Shown in pieces: positions 1 to 7,801 of a DNA stretch of 49,510 nt. Positions within the stretch are counted from its first letter, which is position 1. Every line of letters begins with the position of its first letter. Position numbers and translations under genes: made by a program. Source of the stretch: Demequina subtropica (GTDB lineage Bacteria; Actinomycetota; Actinomycetes; Actinomycetales; Demequinaceae); assembly GCF_000971235.1 (NCBI RefSeq), contig NZ_BBMB01000006.1, positions 65,876 through 115,385 on the forward strand, given 5' to 3'. Below the pieces are notes generated by a model. It made no database searches, was not told the origin of the DNA, and worked only from the letters and a program-made list of their open reading frames with translations.

Positions 1-321
1 GTCGGGGCCCACGCGCGCGTCGACGGCCGCCACCGCGACCCCGGGGGCCACGCGCCCCAAGGCGTCCGCGGCGGCCTCGACCTTCGCGCGCCCCACGTCG
101 CCGGGCCCGAACAGCACCTGCCGATGCAGGTTGGTCACGGACACGCGGTCCGAGTCGATCAGCGTGAGGGATCCGACCCCCGCGGCCGCGAGGTACAGCG
201 CAGCGGGGCACCCGAGGCCCCCCACGCCGACCACCGCGACCCGCGCCGACCCGAGCGCGTCCTGCCCTGCGGCCCCGAAGCCCGGCAGGGCGCGTTGCCG
301 CACGTACGCGTCAGCTTCCAC
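1..321 (-). CDS. MoeB/ThiF-family adenylyltransferase, partial (N-terminal 107 codons)
   Basis: Translating the minus strand from the GTG at 321-319 gives an open frame of 107 codons that runs off the left edge. It contains the dinucleotide-binding signature [20 protein letters not shown], then LTLID and [10 protein letters not shown], which are typical of E1-like enzymes (MoeB/ThiF/HesA). These adenylate the C-terminal glycine of a ubiquitin-like sulfur carrier. Beside a molybdenum nitrate reductase, a role in molybdopterin synthesis (MoeB with MoaD) is the likeliest, but ThiF (thiamine) cannot be excluded because the C-terminus is missing. The start overlaps the end of the chelatase gene by 11 bp, so it is probably the next gene of the nitrate operon. 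The family is clear; the pathway is inference. Confidence 0.85.
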   Translation of the reverse strand, partial: MEADAYVRQRALPGFGAAGQDALGSARVAVVGVGGLGCPAALYLAAAGVGSLTLIDSDRVSVTNLHRQVLFGPGDVGRAKVEAAADALGRVAPGVAVAAVDARVGPD

Positions 322-997
322 CCGCGTCACGGTACCGGTCGAGCACGATCTCCACGAGGCGAGGATGCGGCGCCAGCGGGGCGGTGACGTAGTCCGCGCC
401 CGCCTCGGTGAGCCGCTTCTGGAAGAACCCCGGTGCGAGGAGGAACGATGCGACGGCGACCACGCCGTCCTCTCCGTACGCGCGGGCCTCGGTCACCGCA
501 TCCGCCACCGTCGGGTGGATGCCCGCCGCGTAGCCGATGCGCACCGGCCCGCCCCACCGCGCACGCAGCATCTCCGCCGCCGTCGCGGTGTCGGCCTCGC
601 TGCGCGGGTCGGAGGAGCCGGCCGCCGCGAGCACGAGCGTCGCCGTCTCCGGCACGCCCGCCTCGTGGATCCGATCGAGCACGATGTCGATGAGCCGGGC
701 ATCGGGCCCGAGCGCGGTCGCCGAGACGACGTCCGTGCGGTCCGCGACCGCCTCCGCGATGTCGTGGTAGACGTGATAGCCGCCGGCAAGCAGCAGCGGC
801 ACCACCACGGCGGAGGTGTCCTCCTCCGTGGAGACCTCGGCCACCACGTCCTTGCAGTAGGGGCCGTGGACGTCGACGTAGGCGTCGCGCACATCGTGGT
901 CGGGCAGCGCCGCACGCACGTCCTCGACCACGCGCAGGATGGTCGCCTGGCCGTCCGGGTCCTTGGTGCCGTGCGCGCACGCGATGAGCACGCTCAT
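311..997 (-). CDS. sirB: Sirohydrochlorin chelatase (CbiX/SirB family)
   Basis: A 228-residue protein that begins with the CbiX-type metal-site motif LIACAHGT (His9). A second half beginning around [12 protein letters not shown] resembles the first, the usual tandem ferrochelatase-like fold. It should insert Fe2+ into sirohydrochlorin to make siroheme, the cofactor of the nitrite reductase encoded in the same operon. The start codon overlaps the stop of the nnaR-like gene by 4 bp and its own stop overlaps the MoeB/ThiF-like gene by 11 bp, so translation is probably coupled. The CysG-like protein upstream also has a dehydrogenase domain, so together they complete siroheme synthesis. A cobalt chelatase role (CbiX) is possible by sequence but not supported by the context. 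Confidence 0.88.
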   Translation of the reverse strand: MSVLIACAHGTKDPDGQATILRVVEDVRAALPDHDVRDAYVDVHGPYCKDVVAEVSTEEDTSAVVVPLLLAGGYHVYHDIAEAVADRTDVVSATALGPDARLIDIVLDRIHEAGVPETATLVLAAAGSSDPRSEADTATAAEMLRARWGGPVRIGYAAGIHPTVADAVTEARAYGEDGVVAVASFLLAPGFFQKRLTEAGADYVTAPLAPHPRLVEIVLDRYRDAGGS

Positions 998-2109
998 GCC
1001 GCGCTCACCGCCAGCGCATAGCCCCGCTTCACCACAGTTCTCACCAGCATGGGTGCCCCCGAGTTCTCCCTCAGCCTGTTGATCGCCGCCTCGACCGCGT
1101 GCGGACCCGCCTGCGCGCCCGGAAGCACCGCGGCGAGCTGCTCACGCGTGAGCACGTTCCCCTTGGCGTGCGCAAGCGCACGCAGGATCTCCAACCCCGT
1201 CGGCGTGAGCGGCAGCACCCGCCCGCCGAGCACGGCGGAGGTCGCGCGCATCACCAGCGGGCCGTCGGGGGTCGGCACGCCCACCGCCGACTCCGTGAAG
1301 TCCTGGACCAGCAGGCGCACGAGCGCGCCGAGCCGCCAGCGATCGGGATGGCGCACCGCGATGCCCGCCGCCTCGAGCGGGCCGGCCGTCACCGGACCGA
1401 CCGCCGCGACGACCAGGTCGCCCGCCTCCGCCCGCGCCGCGAGACGCTCGAGCATCCCCCGGGACCGCGCGGTCGCGAGCCACGACTCGGCGCCCGGGGC
1501 GGACGTGAACAGCACCGCGTCGACTCCGCCCGCCGCGGCCTGGTCGATCCATTCGTCGTGCAGCGCGGGGTTGAGCGGCGCGCCCCAGCCGTAGACCAGC
1601 AGGCTCTGCACCTCGGCACCGGCCGCCGTGAAGGCCTCGTCGAGGCCGTCCGAGCCGTTGCCGTGATGCTGGACCGCGACGCGGAGCCCGTCGACGCCCT
1701 CGGCGAGCAGGTAGTCGCGCAGCTCGACGGCGGTCTCGGACTCGGCCACCCAGTCGGCCTCGAAGCCCGCCTGCTGGATCGCTCCGCGCGCCTTGGGCCC
1801 CCGGGCGATGAAGCGGGCGTCCTTGATCGCGTCGAAGAGGTCGTCCACCAGCCCCGCCGCATCCGCGGCCTCGACCCATCCGCGGAACCCGATCCCCGTG
1901 GTCGCGACCACGATGTCCGGCGGCGACGCGATGAGCGCACGGGTGTCCGCGATCAGACGCGCGTCGTCAAGATGCGGGATGGTGCTGAGCGCAGGCGCAT
2001 GCCGCACGATCGCACCGCGACGCTCGAGCGCCGAGGCGAGCTCGCGCTTGCGACGATCCGCGGTGATGACCATCACACATCCCGACAGCGGCTCTCCCAC
2101 CATCGACAT
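994..2109 (-). CDS. nnaR: NnaR-like regulator: HemD (uroporphyrinogen-III synthase) domain fused to winged-helix DNA-binding domain
   Basis: A 371-residue protein in two parts. Residues about 1-265 match the HemD fold (VVATTGIGFRGWVEAADAAG, VLFTSAPGAESWL, VVAAVGPVTAGPLEAAGI). Residues about 280-370 form an OmpR/PhoB-type winged helix (LTPTGLEILRALAHAKGNVL, LPGAQAGPHAVEAAINRLRE, VRTVVKRGYAL). This fusion is known in Streptomyces and mycobacteria as NnaR, an activator of nitrate and nitrite assimilation genes. Its place inside the nitrate operon, directly before sirB, matches that role. A separate ordinary hemD lies at 14000-14776, so this copy is probably a regulator, perhaps sensing a tetrapyrrole; whether it keeps synthase activity is unknown. 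A GGAGG ribosome site precedes the ATG at 2109; an in-frame ATG at 2103 is the alternative. Confidence 0.85.
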   Translation of the reverse strand: MSMVGEPLSGCVMVITADRRKRELASALERRGAIVRHAPALSTIPHLDDARLIADTRALIASPPDIVVATTGIGFRGWVEAADAAGLVDDLFDAIKDARFIARGPKARGAIQQAGFEADWVAESETAVELRDYLLAEGVDGLRVAVQHHGNGSDGLDEAFTAAGAEVQSLLVYGWGAPLNPALHDEWIDQAAAGGVDAVLFTSAPGAESWLATARSRGMLERLAARAEAGDLVVAAVGPVTAGPLEAAGIAVRHPDRWRLGALVRLLVQDFTESAVGVPTPDGPLVMRATSAVLGGRVLPLTPTGLEILRALAHAKGNVLTREQLAAVLPGAQAGPHAVEAAINRLRENSGAPMLVRTVVKRGYALAVSAA

Positions 2110-2122
2110 GCGGTCCTCCCCG

Positions 2123-3349
2123 TCACTCGCGTCGCTGCGGCGTCGCGGCGACCTGCGAGGCCAGAAGACCCGGCCTCGCCACGTTTCCGACGACCATAAC
2201 GGCGGGAGGTTTCACCCCTGTTTCACCCGCGATAAGAACGATGTCAGCCAATGTCCCGTGGGTGACGCGCTCGTCGGCGGTGGTGCCCGACTCGACGATC
2301 GCGACCGGCGTCGCGGGGTCCGCACCCCCGGCCAGACCAGCGGCGACGATGTCCGGCAGCGCCGCGACGCCCATGAGCACCACCACGGTGGTGCCGTGCG
2401 TCATCGCCGCCACCGAGGTCGCGTCCGCGCCCGCATGCCCCGACGTCACGAGCACCGCGGTCGACAGCCCGCGCTGCGTCACGGGGATGCCCGCGCGACC
2501 GGGCACGGAGAGCGCCGACGTCACCCCCGGCACCACCTCGACGGCCACGCCGGCCTCGAGGCACGCGTGCACCTCCTCGCCGCCGCGGCCCAGGACGAAC
2601 GGGTCGCCGCCCTTGAGCCTCACCACGGTGCGGCCCGCCTGGGCATGCTCGACAAGGATCCGGTTGATCTCGTCCTGCGGGACGGGGTGGCGGTCGGGCG
2701 ACTTGCCCACGTTGACCACCTCGACGTCGTACGGCACCGTCACCAGCAGCTCGGTGGTGCCCAGGCGGTCGGTGACCACCACGTCGGCCTCGGCGAGCGC
2801 CTGGCGGCCGCGCACCGTGATGAGGCCCGGGTCGCCCGGACCGGCGCCCACGAGGATGACCCTGCCCGCGCCGGACCGGCGGCGGCGGAGGTCCACCTCC
2901 CCCGCGTCGATCTGAGCCGCGATCGCGTCGCGCACCGCGCGGATGCGGCGCGGATCCGGCGTGTCGGTGGAGATCACGCCCACCGACAGCTCGCCGTGCG
3001 ACGAGACCGCGGCCTGGCGCGCCGTGCCTCGCGCCGCGTCCGAGGCGTCGATGCAGAACACGCGCCGCGCCTCCGCCCACGCCGCGACCGCGTCGTTGAC
3101 CTCGGGGCTGTCCGTCGCGGCGAGCACGAACCATGCGCCGTCGACGTCGCCCTCCTCGACCGGACGCGCCGCCCAGTCCAGGTCGCCGTGCTGCGCGAGG
3201 CGCCGTACGTCGTCGCTCGCGTCCGGCGACACGACGCGCACGTCCGCGCCCTCCGCGAGGAAGCGCTTGATCCGCCGCGAGGCGACATGCCCCGCGCCGA
3301 CGACGAGGACGCGCCTGCCCTTGAGATCGAGTCCGAAGAGAGCCGTCAC
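2123..3349 (-). CDS. cysG: Siroheme synthase: precorrin-2 dehydrogenase plus uroporphyrinogen-III C-methyltransferase
   Basis: A 408-residue CysG-like fusion. Residues about 8-150 are the NAD-binding precorrin-2 dehydrogenase part (GRRVLVVGAGHVASRRIKRF, VFCIDASDAARGTARQAAV). Residues about 165-400 are the SAM-dependent methyltransferase (VILVGAGPGDPGLITVRGRQ, VVRLKGGDPFVLGRGGEE, VPGVTSALSVPGRAGIPVT). It converts uroporphyrinogen III to precorrin-2 and then sirohydrochlorin. It is shorter than the roughly 457-residue E. coli CysG, and the operon carries a separate sirB, so iron insertion is probably done by SirB. The start is the GTG at 3349, overlapping the nirD stop by 4 bp (GTGA). It supplies siroheme to NirB. 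Confidence 0.93.
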   Translation of the reverse strand: MTALFGLDLKGRRVLVVGAGHVASRRIKRFLAEGADVRVVSPDASDDVRRLAQHGDLDWAARPVEEGDVDGAWFVLAATDSPEVNDAVAAWAEARRVFCIDASDAARGTARQAAVSSHGELSVGVISTDTPDPRRIRAVRDAIAAQIDAGEVDLRRRRSGAGRVILVGAGPGDPGLITVRGRQALAEADVVVTDRLGTTELLVTVPYDVEVVNVGKSPDRHPVPQDEINRILVEHAQAGRTVVRLKGGDPFVLGRGGEEVHACLEAGVAVEVVPGVTSALSVPGRAGIPVTQRGLSTAVLVTSGHAGADATSVAAMTHGTTVVVLMGVAALPDIVAAGLAGGADPATPVAIVESGTTADERVTHGTLADIVLIAGETGVKPPAVMVVGNVARPGLLASQVAATPQRRE

Positions 3350-3744
3350 GCACTACCTGCCAGGTCGATGAACACGTCGCCATTGTCGAGGCTCACCCGG
3401 TGAACGACCAAGTCCGCCGCGCGCCCCTCCTTCGGCTGCTTGTCCATCGTGACCAGGCAGGTCCCGTCGAGGAGGGAGAACACCTGCTTGTAGATCGGCG
3501 ACGCGATCGTGGGGACGTCGCCCTTGGAGCCCGTGATCCCCCGCGACAGCACCGAGGCGCCGGAGAACGGATCGAGGTTCTGCACGCAGTGGAGCGAGCC
3601 GTCCGCGAGCAGGAAGATCGCGACCTGCTCGCCGTCCACGAGCGCCGCCACGCCGAGCTCGGGCGTGAGGTCCGCGAGCGCGCACACGCGGGTGGGAGCG
3701 GACGTGCCCGCGGTGGACGATGCGGTGGGCAGGGTCGCGGTCAT
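3346..3744 (-). CDS. nirD: Nitrite reductase (NADH) small subunit NirD
   Basis: A 132-residue protein with the NirD hallmark segments NLDPFSGASVLSRGI, ASPIYKQVFSLLDG and HRVSLDNGDVFIDL. NirD has a Rieske-like fold without the cluster-binding Cys/His pairs, and none is visible here. It is the small subunit of cytoplasmic NADH-dependent nitrite reductase, partner of the NirB gene directly upstream. The ATG at 3744 overlaps the nirB stop by 4 bp, and its stop overlaps the cysG start, so it is translationally coupled on both sides. The Thr/Ala/Ser-rich first 17 residues look disordered. Length is slightly above the usual 105-120 residues because of that tail. Confidence 0.93.
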   Translation of the reverse strand: MTATLPTASSTAGTSAPTRVCALADLTPELGVAALVDGEQVAIFLLADGSLHCVQNLDPFSGASVLSRGITGSKGDVPTIASPIYKQVFSLLDGTCLVTMDKQPKEGRAADLVVHRVSLDNGDVFIDLAGSA

Positions 3745-6311
3745 GAGCGGACCTCCAGGGTGGTCGGGGCGATGAGCACGGGCGCGCTCGCCCGCTCCTC
3801 GGGTGTGGCGGGGCGGCGCTGGCCGCGTTGCGGGACGTACGCGAGCGTCGGGTCGGGCTCCTCGGGAGCGTTGACGAACGAGGCGAACTGCCGCAGCCGC
3901 ACCGGGTCGTTGAGCACCGCCTTCCACTCGTCCTCGTAGCTGTCGATGTGGCGGGCCATGTGCGCGTCGAGCTCCTCGCCCAGGCCCAGGGAGTCGTCGA
4001 CCACGATCCGGCGGATCTCGTCGAGCCCGCCCTCGTGCTCCTGCTGCCACGGCGCGGTCCGCTGCAGCCTGTCCGCGGTCCGGATGTAGTACATGAGGTA
4101 GCGGTCGATCACGCGGAAGACGTCCTCGTCCGGCACGTCCTCGACGAGCAGCTGCGCATGCACCGGGGTGAAGCCGCCGTTGCCGCCCACGTACACGTTC
4201 CAGCCCTTGTCGGTCGCGATGACGCCCACGTCCTTGCCGCGGGCCTCCGCGCACTCGCGTGCGCAGCCCGAGACGCCCAGCTTGAGCTTGTGCGGGCTGC
4301 GCAGGCCGCGGTAGCGCAGCTCGAGCGCGATCGCGAGCCCCACGGAGTCCTGGACCCCGTACCGGCACCACGTCGAGCCGACGCACGACTTCACGGTGCG
4401 CAGGGACTTGCCGTACGCGTGGCCCGACTCCATGCCGGCGTCGACCAGCCGCTTCCAGATCTGCGGGAGCTGCTCGAGGCGGGCGCCGAACATGTCGATG
4501 CGCTGGCCGCCGGTGATCTTCGTGTACAGCCCGAAGTCCTGCGCGATCTGCCCGATGAGGATGAGGTGCTCGGGCAGGATCTCGCCCCCGGGCACGCGCG
4601 GCACCACCGAGTACGTGCCGTCCTTCTGCATGTTCGCCATGACGCGGTCGTTGGTGTCCTGCAGGGCCGCCCGGTCGCCCGCGAGCACGTGCTCGTTGTA
4701 GAGGCTCGCGAGGATCGACCCGACCGTGGGCTTGCAGATGTCGCAGCCGCGGCCGGCGCCGAAGCGCTCGATCACCTCGGTGAACGTGGTGACCTCCGCG
4801 ACCTTGATCGCGTTGAAGAGCTGCGCGCGCGACAGCGCGAAGTGCTCGCACAGCGCGTTCGAGACCTCGATGCCGGACTTCTCGAGCTCGGTCGCCATGA
4901 TCTTCTTCACGAGCGGCAGGCACGAGCCGCACGAGGTGCCGGCCTTGGTGCAGGCCTTCACCGCGCCCAGGTCGTGGCACTCGTGGTCGTTGACGGCGCC
5001 GCGGATGGAGCCCGCCGAGACGTTGTTGCACGAGCACACGCCCGCCTCGTCCGGCAGCTCGATCTCGCCCTTCTCGACCGAGCCCTCGGGGAGGATCCAC
5101 GCGGCCGGGTCGCCCGGCAGCTGGGCCCCCACCATCGGTCGCAGCGAGGCGTAGGCGCTCGCGTCCCCGACCAGGACGCCGCCCAGCAGCGTCGTCGCGT
5201 CGTCGGTGAGCACCAGCTTCTTGTAGACGCCGTTGACCGGGTCGGCATAGACCATCTCGAGCGCCCCGGGCGTGGTCGCGAACGCATCGCCGAAGGACGC
5301 GACGTCGACCCCGAGCAGCTTGAGCTTGGTGGCGGTGTCGGCTCCCGGGAAGGTGCTCTCGCCGCCCAGCAGGCGGTCCACGGCGATCTCGGCCATGGTG
5401 TTGCCGGGCGCGATGAGGCCGATGCAGGCGCCCTGGATGCACGCCACCTCGCCGATCGCGCTCACCGCGGGGTCGCCGGTGAGGCACGTGTCGTCGACCA
5501 CGACACCCCCGCGAGGCCCCATCTCGAGACCGGCCGCCGCGCCGAGCTCGTCCCGCGGGCGCACGCCCGTGGCGAAGACCACCACATCGACCAGCTGCTC
5601 GGCGCCGTCCGCGAACGCCATCGAGCCCACGTGACCGTCCTTGCCCGCGCGGATCTCCTTGGTGGCGGTGTTGCAGCGCACCGCGACGCCCATGCCCTCG
5701 ATGAGGCGCTTGAGCGCCTCGCCGCCGCCCGCATCGACCTGGAGGTTCATGAGGCGGTCGTTGAACTGGATGACCGTGCTGTGCGCGCCGAGGCCCTGGA
5801 GCGCGCCCGCGGCCTCGAGGCCGAGCAGCCCTCCGCCGATCACCGCGCCCCGCACCGGGCGTCCGAGCGTCGCGCGGCGCTCCTCGACGTAGCCGCGCAG
5901 CGCGGCGACGTCGTCGAGCGTGCGGTAGACGAAGACCCCGGGGAGGTCGGCGCCGGGCGTGGGCGGCGTCCACGCGTAGGACCCGGTCGCGAGGACCAGG
6001 TGGTCGTAGGCGACCTCGCGGCCGCCCTCGACGGTGACGATGCGGCGGTCGCGGTCGACGCCCGTGGCGCGGGAGTCGCGGTGCAGCGTCACCAGCGGGT
6101 CGTGCCACAGCGCGGGGTCGCCCAGCTGAAGGTCCTCGGGGGCGCGGCCGGTGAAGTAGCTGGTGAGCGCGACGCGGTCGTACGGCGCGCGCGGCTCCTC
6201 GGCGATCACCTCGACGGAGTAGCGCCCTTCCGCGTCGCGCGCGCGCAGCGCCTCCGTGAACCGGTGGGCGACCATGCCGCCGCCCACGACGACGATGTGC
6301 TCGGTGGTCAT
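3741..6311 (-). CDS. nirB: Assimilatory nitrite reductase (NADH) large subunit NirB
   Basis: An 856-residue protein, close to the roughly 847 of E. coli NirB. The N-terminal FAD/NAD oxidoreductase domain has VVVGGGMVAHRFTEALRA and the second nucleotide fold VIGGGLLGLEAAGALQGLG. A BFD-like [2Fe-2S] domain follows near the middle (CSCNNVSAG ... GTSCGSCLPLVKK). The C-terminal half is the siroheme/[4Fe-4S] reductase, with the ligand motifs SCVGSTWC and GCARECAEARGKD. It reduces nitrite to ammonium with NADH in the cytoplasm. The ATG at 6311 overlaps the upstream stop by 4 bp. Siroheme genes follow in the same operon. Confidence 0.96.
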   Translation of the reverse strand: MTTEHIVVVGGGMVAHRFTEALRARDAEGRYSVEVIAEEPRAPYDRVALTSYFTGRAPEDLQLGDPALWHDPLVTLHRDSRATGVDRDRRIVTVEGGREVAYDHLVLATGSYAWTPPTPGADLPGVFVYRTLDDVAALRGYVEERRATLGRPVRGAVIGGGLLGLEAAGALQGLGAHSTVIQFNDRLMNLQVDAGGGEALKRLIEGMGVAVRCNTATKEIRAGKDGHVGSMAFADGAEQLVDVVVFATGVRPRDELGAAAGLEMGPRGGVVVDDTCLTGDPAVSAIGEVACIQGACIGLIAPGNTMAEIAVDRLLGGESTFPGADTATKLKLLGVDVASFGDAFATTPGALEMVYADPVNGVYKKLVLTDDATTLLGGVLVGDASAYASLRPMVGAQLPGDPAAWILPEGSVEKGEIELPDEAGVCSCNNVSAGSIRGAVNDHECHDLGAVKACTKAGTSCGSCLPLVKKIMATELEKSGIEVSNALCEHFALSRAQLFNAIKVAEVTTFTEVIERFGAGRGCDICKPTVGSILASLYNEHVLAGDRAALQDTNDRVMANMQKDGTYSVVPRVPGGEILPEHLILIGQIAQDFGLYTKITGGQRIDMFGARLEQLPQIWKRLVDAGMESGHAYGKSLRTVKSCVGSTWCRYGVQDSVGLAIALELRYRGLRSPHKLKLGVSGCARECAEARGKDVGVIATDKGWNVYVGGNGGFTPVHAQLLVEDVPDEDVFRVIDRYLMYYIRTADRLQRTAPWQQEHEGGLDEIRRIVVDDSLGLGEELDAHMARHIDSYEDEWKAVLNDPVRLRQFASFVNAPEEPDPTLAYVPQRGQRRPATPEERASAPVLIAPTTLEVRS

Positions 6312-7801
6312 CGGGCCTCCCCCGCCCCCGCGAGCGCGGGGGTCTTGTCCTCGCTCGCGGCGTGCGCCTCGAGCAGCTCCTTCACCTGCGGCTTGCAGTC
6401 GCCGCATCCGGTCGACGCGCGGGTCGCGCGCGACACGTCCTGCAGGGACCCGCATCCATCGGCGATCGCGTCGCAGATGCGTCCCTTGCTGACCCCGTTG
6501 CACTGGCAGACGGTGTCGTCGTCGTCCATCTCGGTCACGCTCTTGCGGGCCGGCCCCGCGCCGGGGACGGGCCGGACGATGAGGTGGGCCGGGTCCGCCG
6601 GCACCGGCAGCATTCGCGTGTAGAGCGCCTGCAGCTCGGTCGCGCAGGCCTTGTCGCCGACGACCGTCGCCCCGACGAGCAGGCCGTGCGAGATCACGAC
6701 CTCGACGAAGCGGCCGATGGTCGGGTCCGAGAGCCGGACCGCGCGCAGCTCGCGCTCGCCGTGCTCGAACTTGCCCGACAGCCCCATCGTCACCACGTCG
6801 AGACCGCTCGCCTTGACCCGCACCACGTTGGTGGTGTCGGCGTCCTCGCCGCGCGGGCGCGCGAGGTGGACGCCGGGCACATGCGCGTCGACCCACGCGT
6901 CGACGAGCCTCGCGGCCTGGTCCCACCCCTGCGCGACCAGCCCGGTGCCGCCCTCGGGCGGCTGCGCGCAGTCACCGATCGCGAACACGTGGGCGTCCTC
7001 GGGCGACGCCAGGTCCTCCCCCACCACGATGCCGCGCTCGCACGGCAGCCCGGCGCGCCGCGCGAGGGCGGTCTCGGGGATGGTCCCCGCGCACATGACG
7101 AGCATGTCGGTGAGCACCTCGGCGCCGGTGCCGAGCACGACGCCGCTGATGCGGCCGCGGCGCTCGAGCACCCGGGTCACCGAGGTGGTGGTCACCACCG
7201 TGATGCCGAGGCGTCCGAGCGCCCCCTCCGCCACGGCGGAGGCGGCGCTGCCGAGCTGGCGCTCCATGAGCCGGTCGGCGTGGTGCACGAGCGTGACTGC
7301 GATGCCTCGCGCGGCCAGCCCCGTCGCGACCTCCAGCCCCAGCACGCCCGCGCCGAGCACCACGGCGCGGCGCGCCTTCGGCAGCGCCGCGAGGATGCCC
7401 TTCGCGTCGTCGAGGTCCTTGAGGACGCTGACGCCGGAGACCAGGCCGTCGGGGGTCGCCACGTGCTGAATCTGAGGGATCCGGGCGGCGGACCCGGTCG
7501 CGAGCACGAGCCGGTCGTAGCGGTGCAGCGAGCCGTCGGACGCGGTGACGATGCGCCGCTCGCGGTCGATCTCCGACGCCGACACGCCCTGACGCACGTC
7601 GATGCGCTCGTGCTCCGGCGCGTCGAGCGCGATCCCGTCGGCGGCGGCCTTGCCGGCTACCACGCTCGACAGGAGGACCCTGTTGTACGGGGCGTGCGGC
7701 TCGCGGCCCAGCACCGTGACGTGTGCGTCGGGCAGGCGGGTGACGGCGTCCTGCGCGAAGCGCGAGCCCACCATCCCGTGACCGATGACGACGATCCTCA
7801 T
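6308..7801 (-). CDS. FAD-dependent oxidoreductase with C-terminal BFD-type [2Fe-2S] domain (nitrate reductase electron-transfer subunit, NasB-like)
   Basis: A 497-residue protein like the N-terminal half of NirB. It has an FAD fold (VVIGHGMVGSRFAQD), an NAD(P) fold (VVLGAGVLGLEVATGLAARG), and an FAD-site motif VFAIGDCAQPP. The C-terminus carries a BFD-like cluster motif CQCNGVSKGRIC ... STGCGDCKPQVKELL. It lacks the siroheme domain. In several bacteria such a protein passes electrons from NAD(P)H to the catalytic assimilatory nitrate reductase, and here the gene lies directly between that subunit and nirB with 4-bp overlaps at both ends. The role is inferred from context; the fold assignment is firm. 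The tail after residue 480 (Ala/Glu-rich) looks unstructured. Confidence 0.88.
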   Translation of the reverse strand: MRIVVIGHGMVGSRFAQDAVTRLPDAHVTVLGREPHAPYNRVLLSSVVAGKAAADGIALDAPEHERIDVRQGVSASEIDRERRIVTASDGSLHRYDRLVLATGSAARIPQIQHVATPDGLVSGVSVLKDLDDAKGILAALPKARRAVVLGAGVLGLEVATGLAARGIAVTLVHHADRLMERQLGSAASAVAEGALGRLGITVVTTTSVTRVLERRGRISGVVLGTGAEVLTDMLVMCAGTIPETALARRAGLPCERGIVVGEDLASPEDAHVFAIGDCAQPPEGGTGLVAQGWDQAARLVDAWVDAHVPGVHLARPRGEDADTTNVVRVKASGLDVVTMGLSGKFEHGERELRAVRLSDPTIGRFVEVVISHGLLVGATVVGDKACATELQALYTRMLPVPADPAHLIVRPVPGAGPARKSVTEMDDDDTVCQCNGVSKGRICDAIADGCGSLQDVSRATRASTGCGDCKPQVKELLEAHAASEDKTPALAGAGEAR

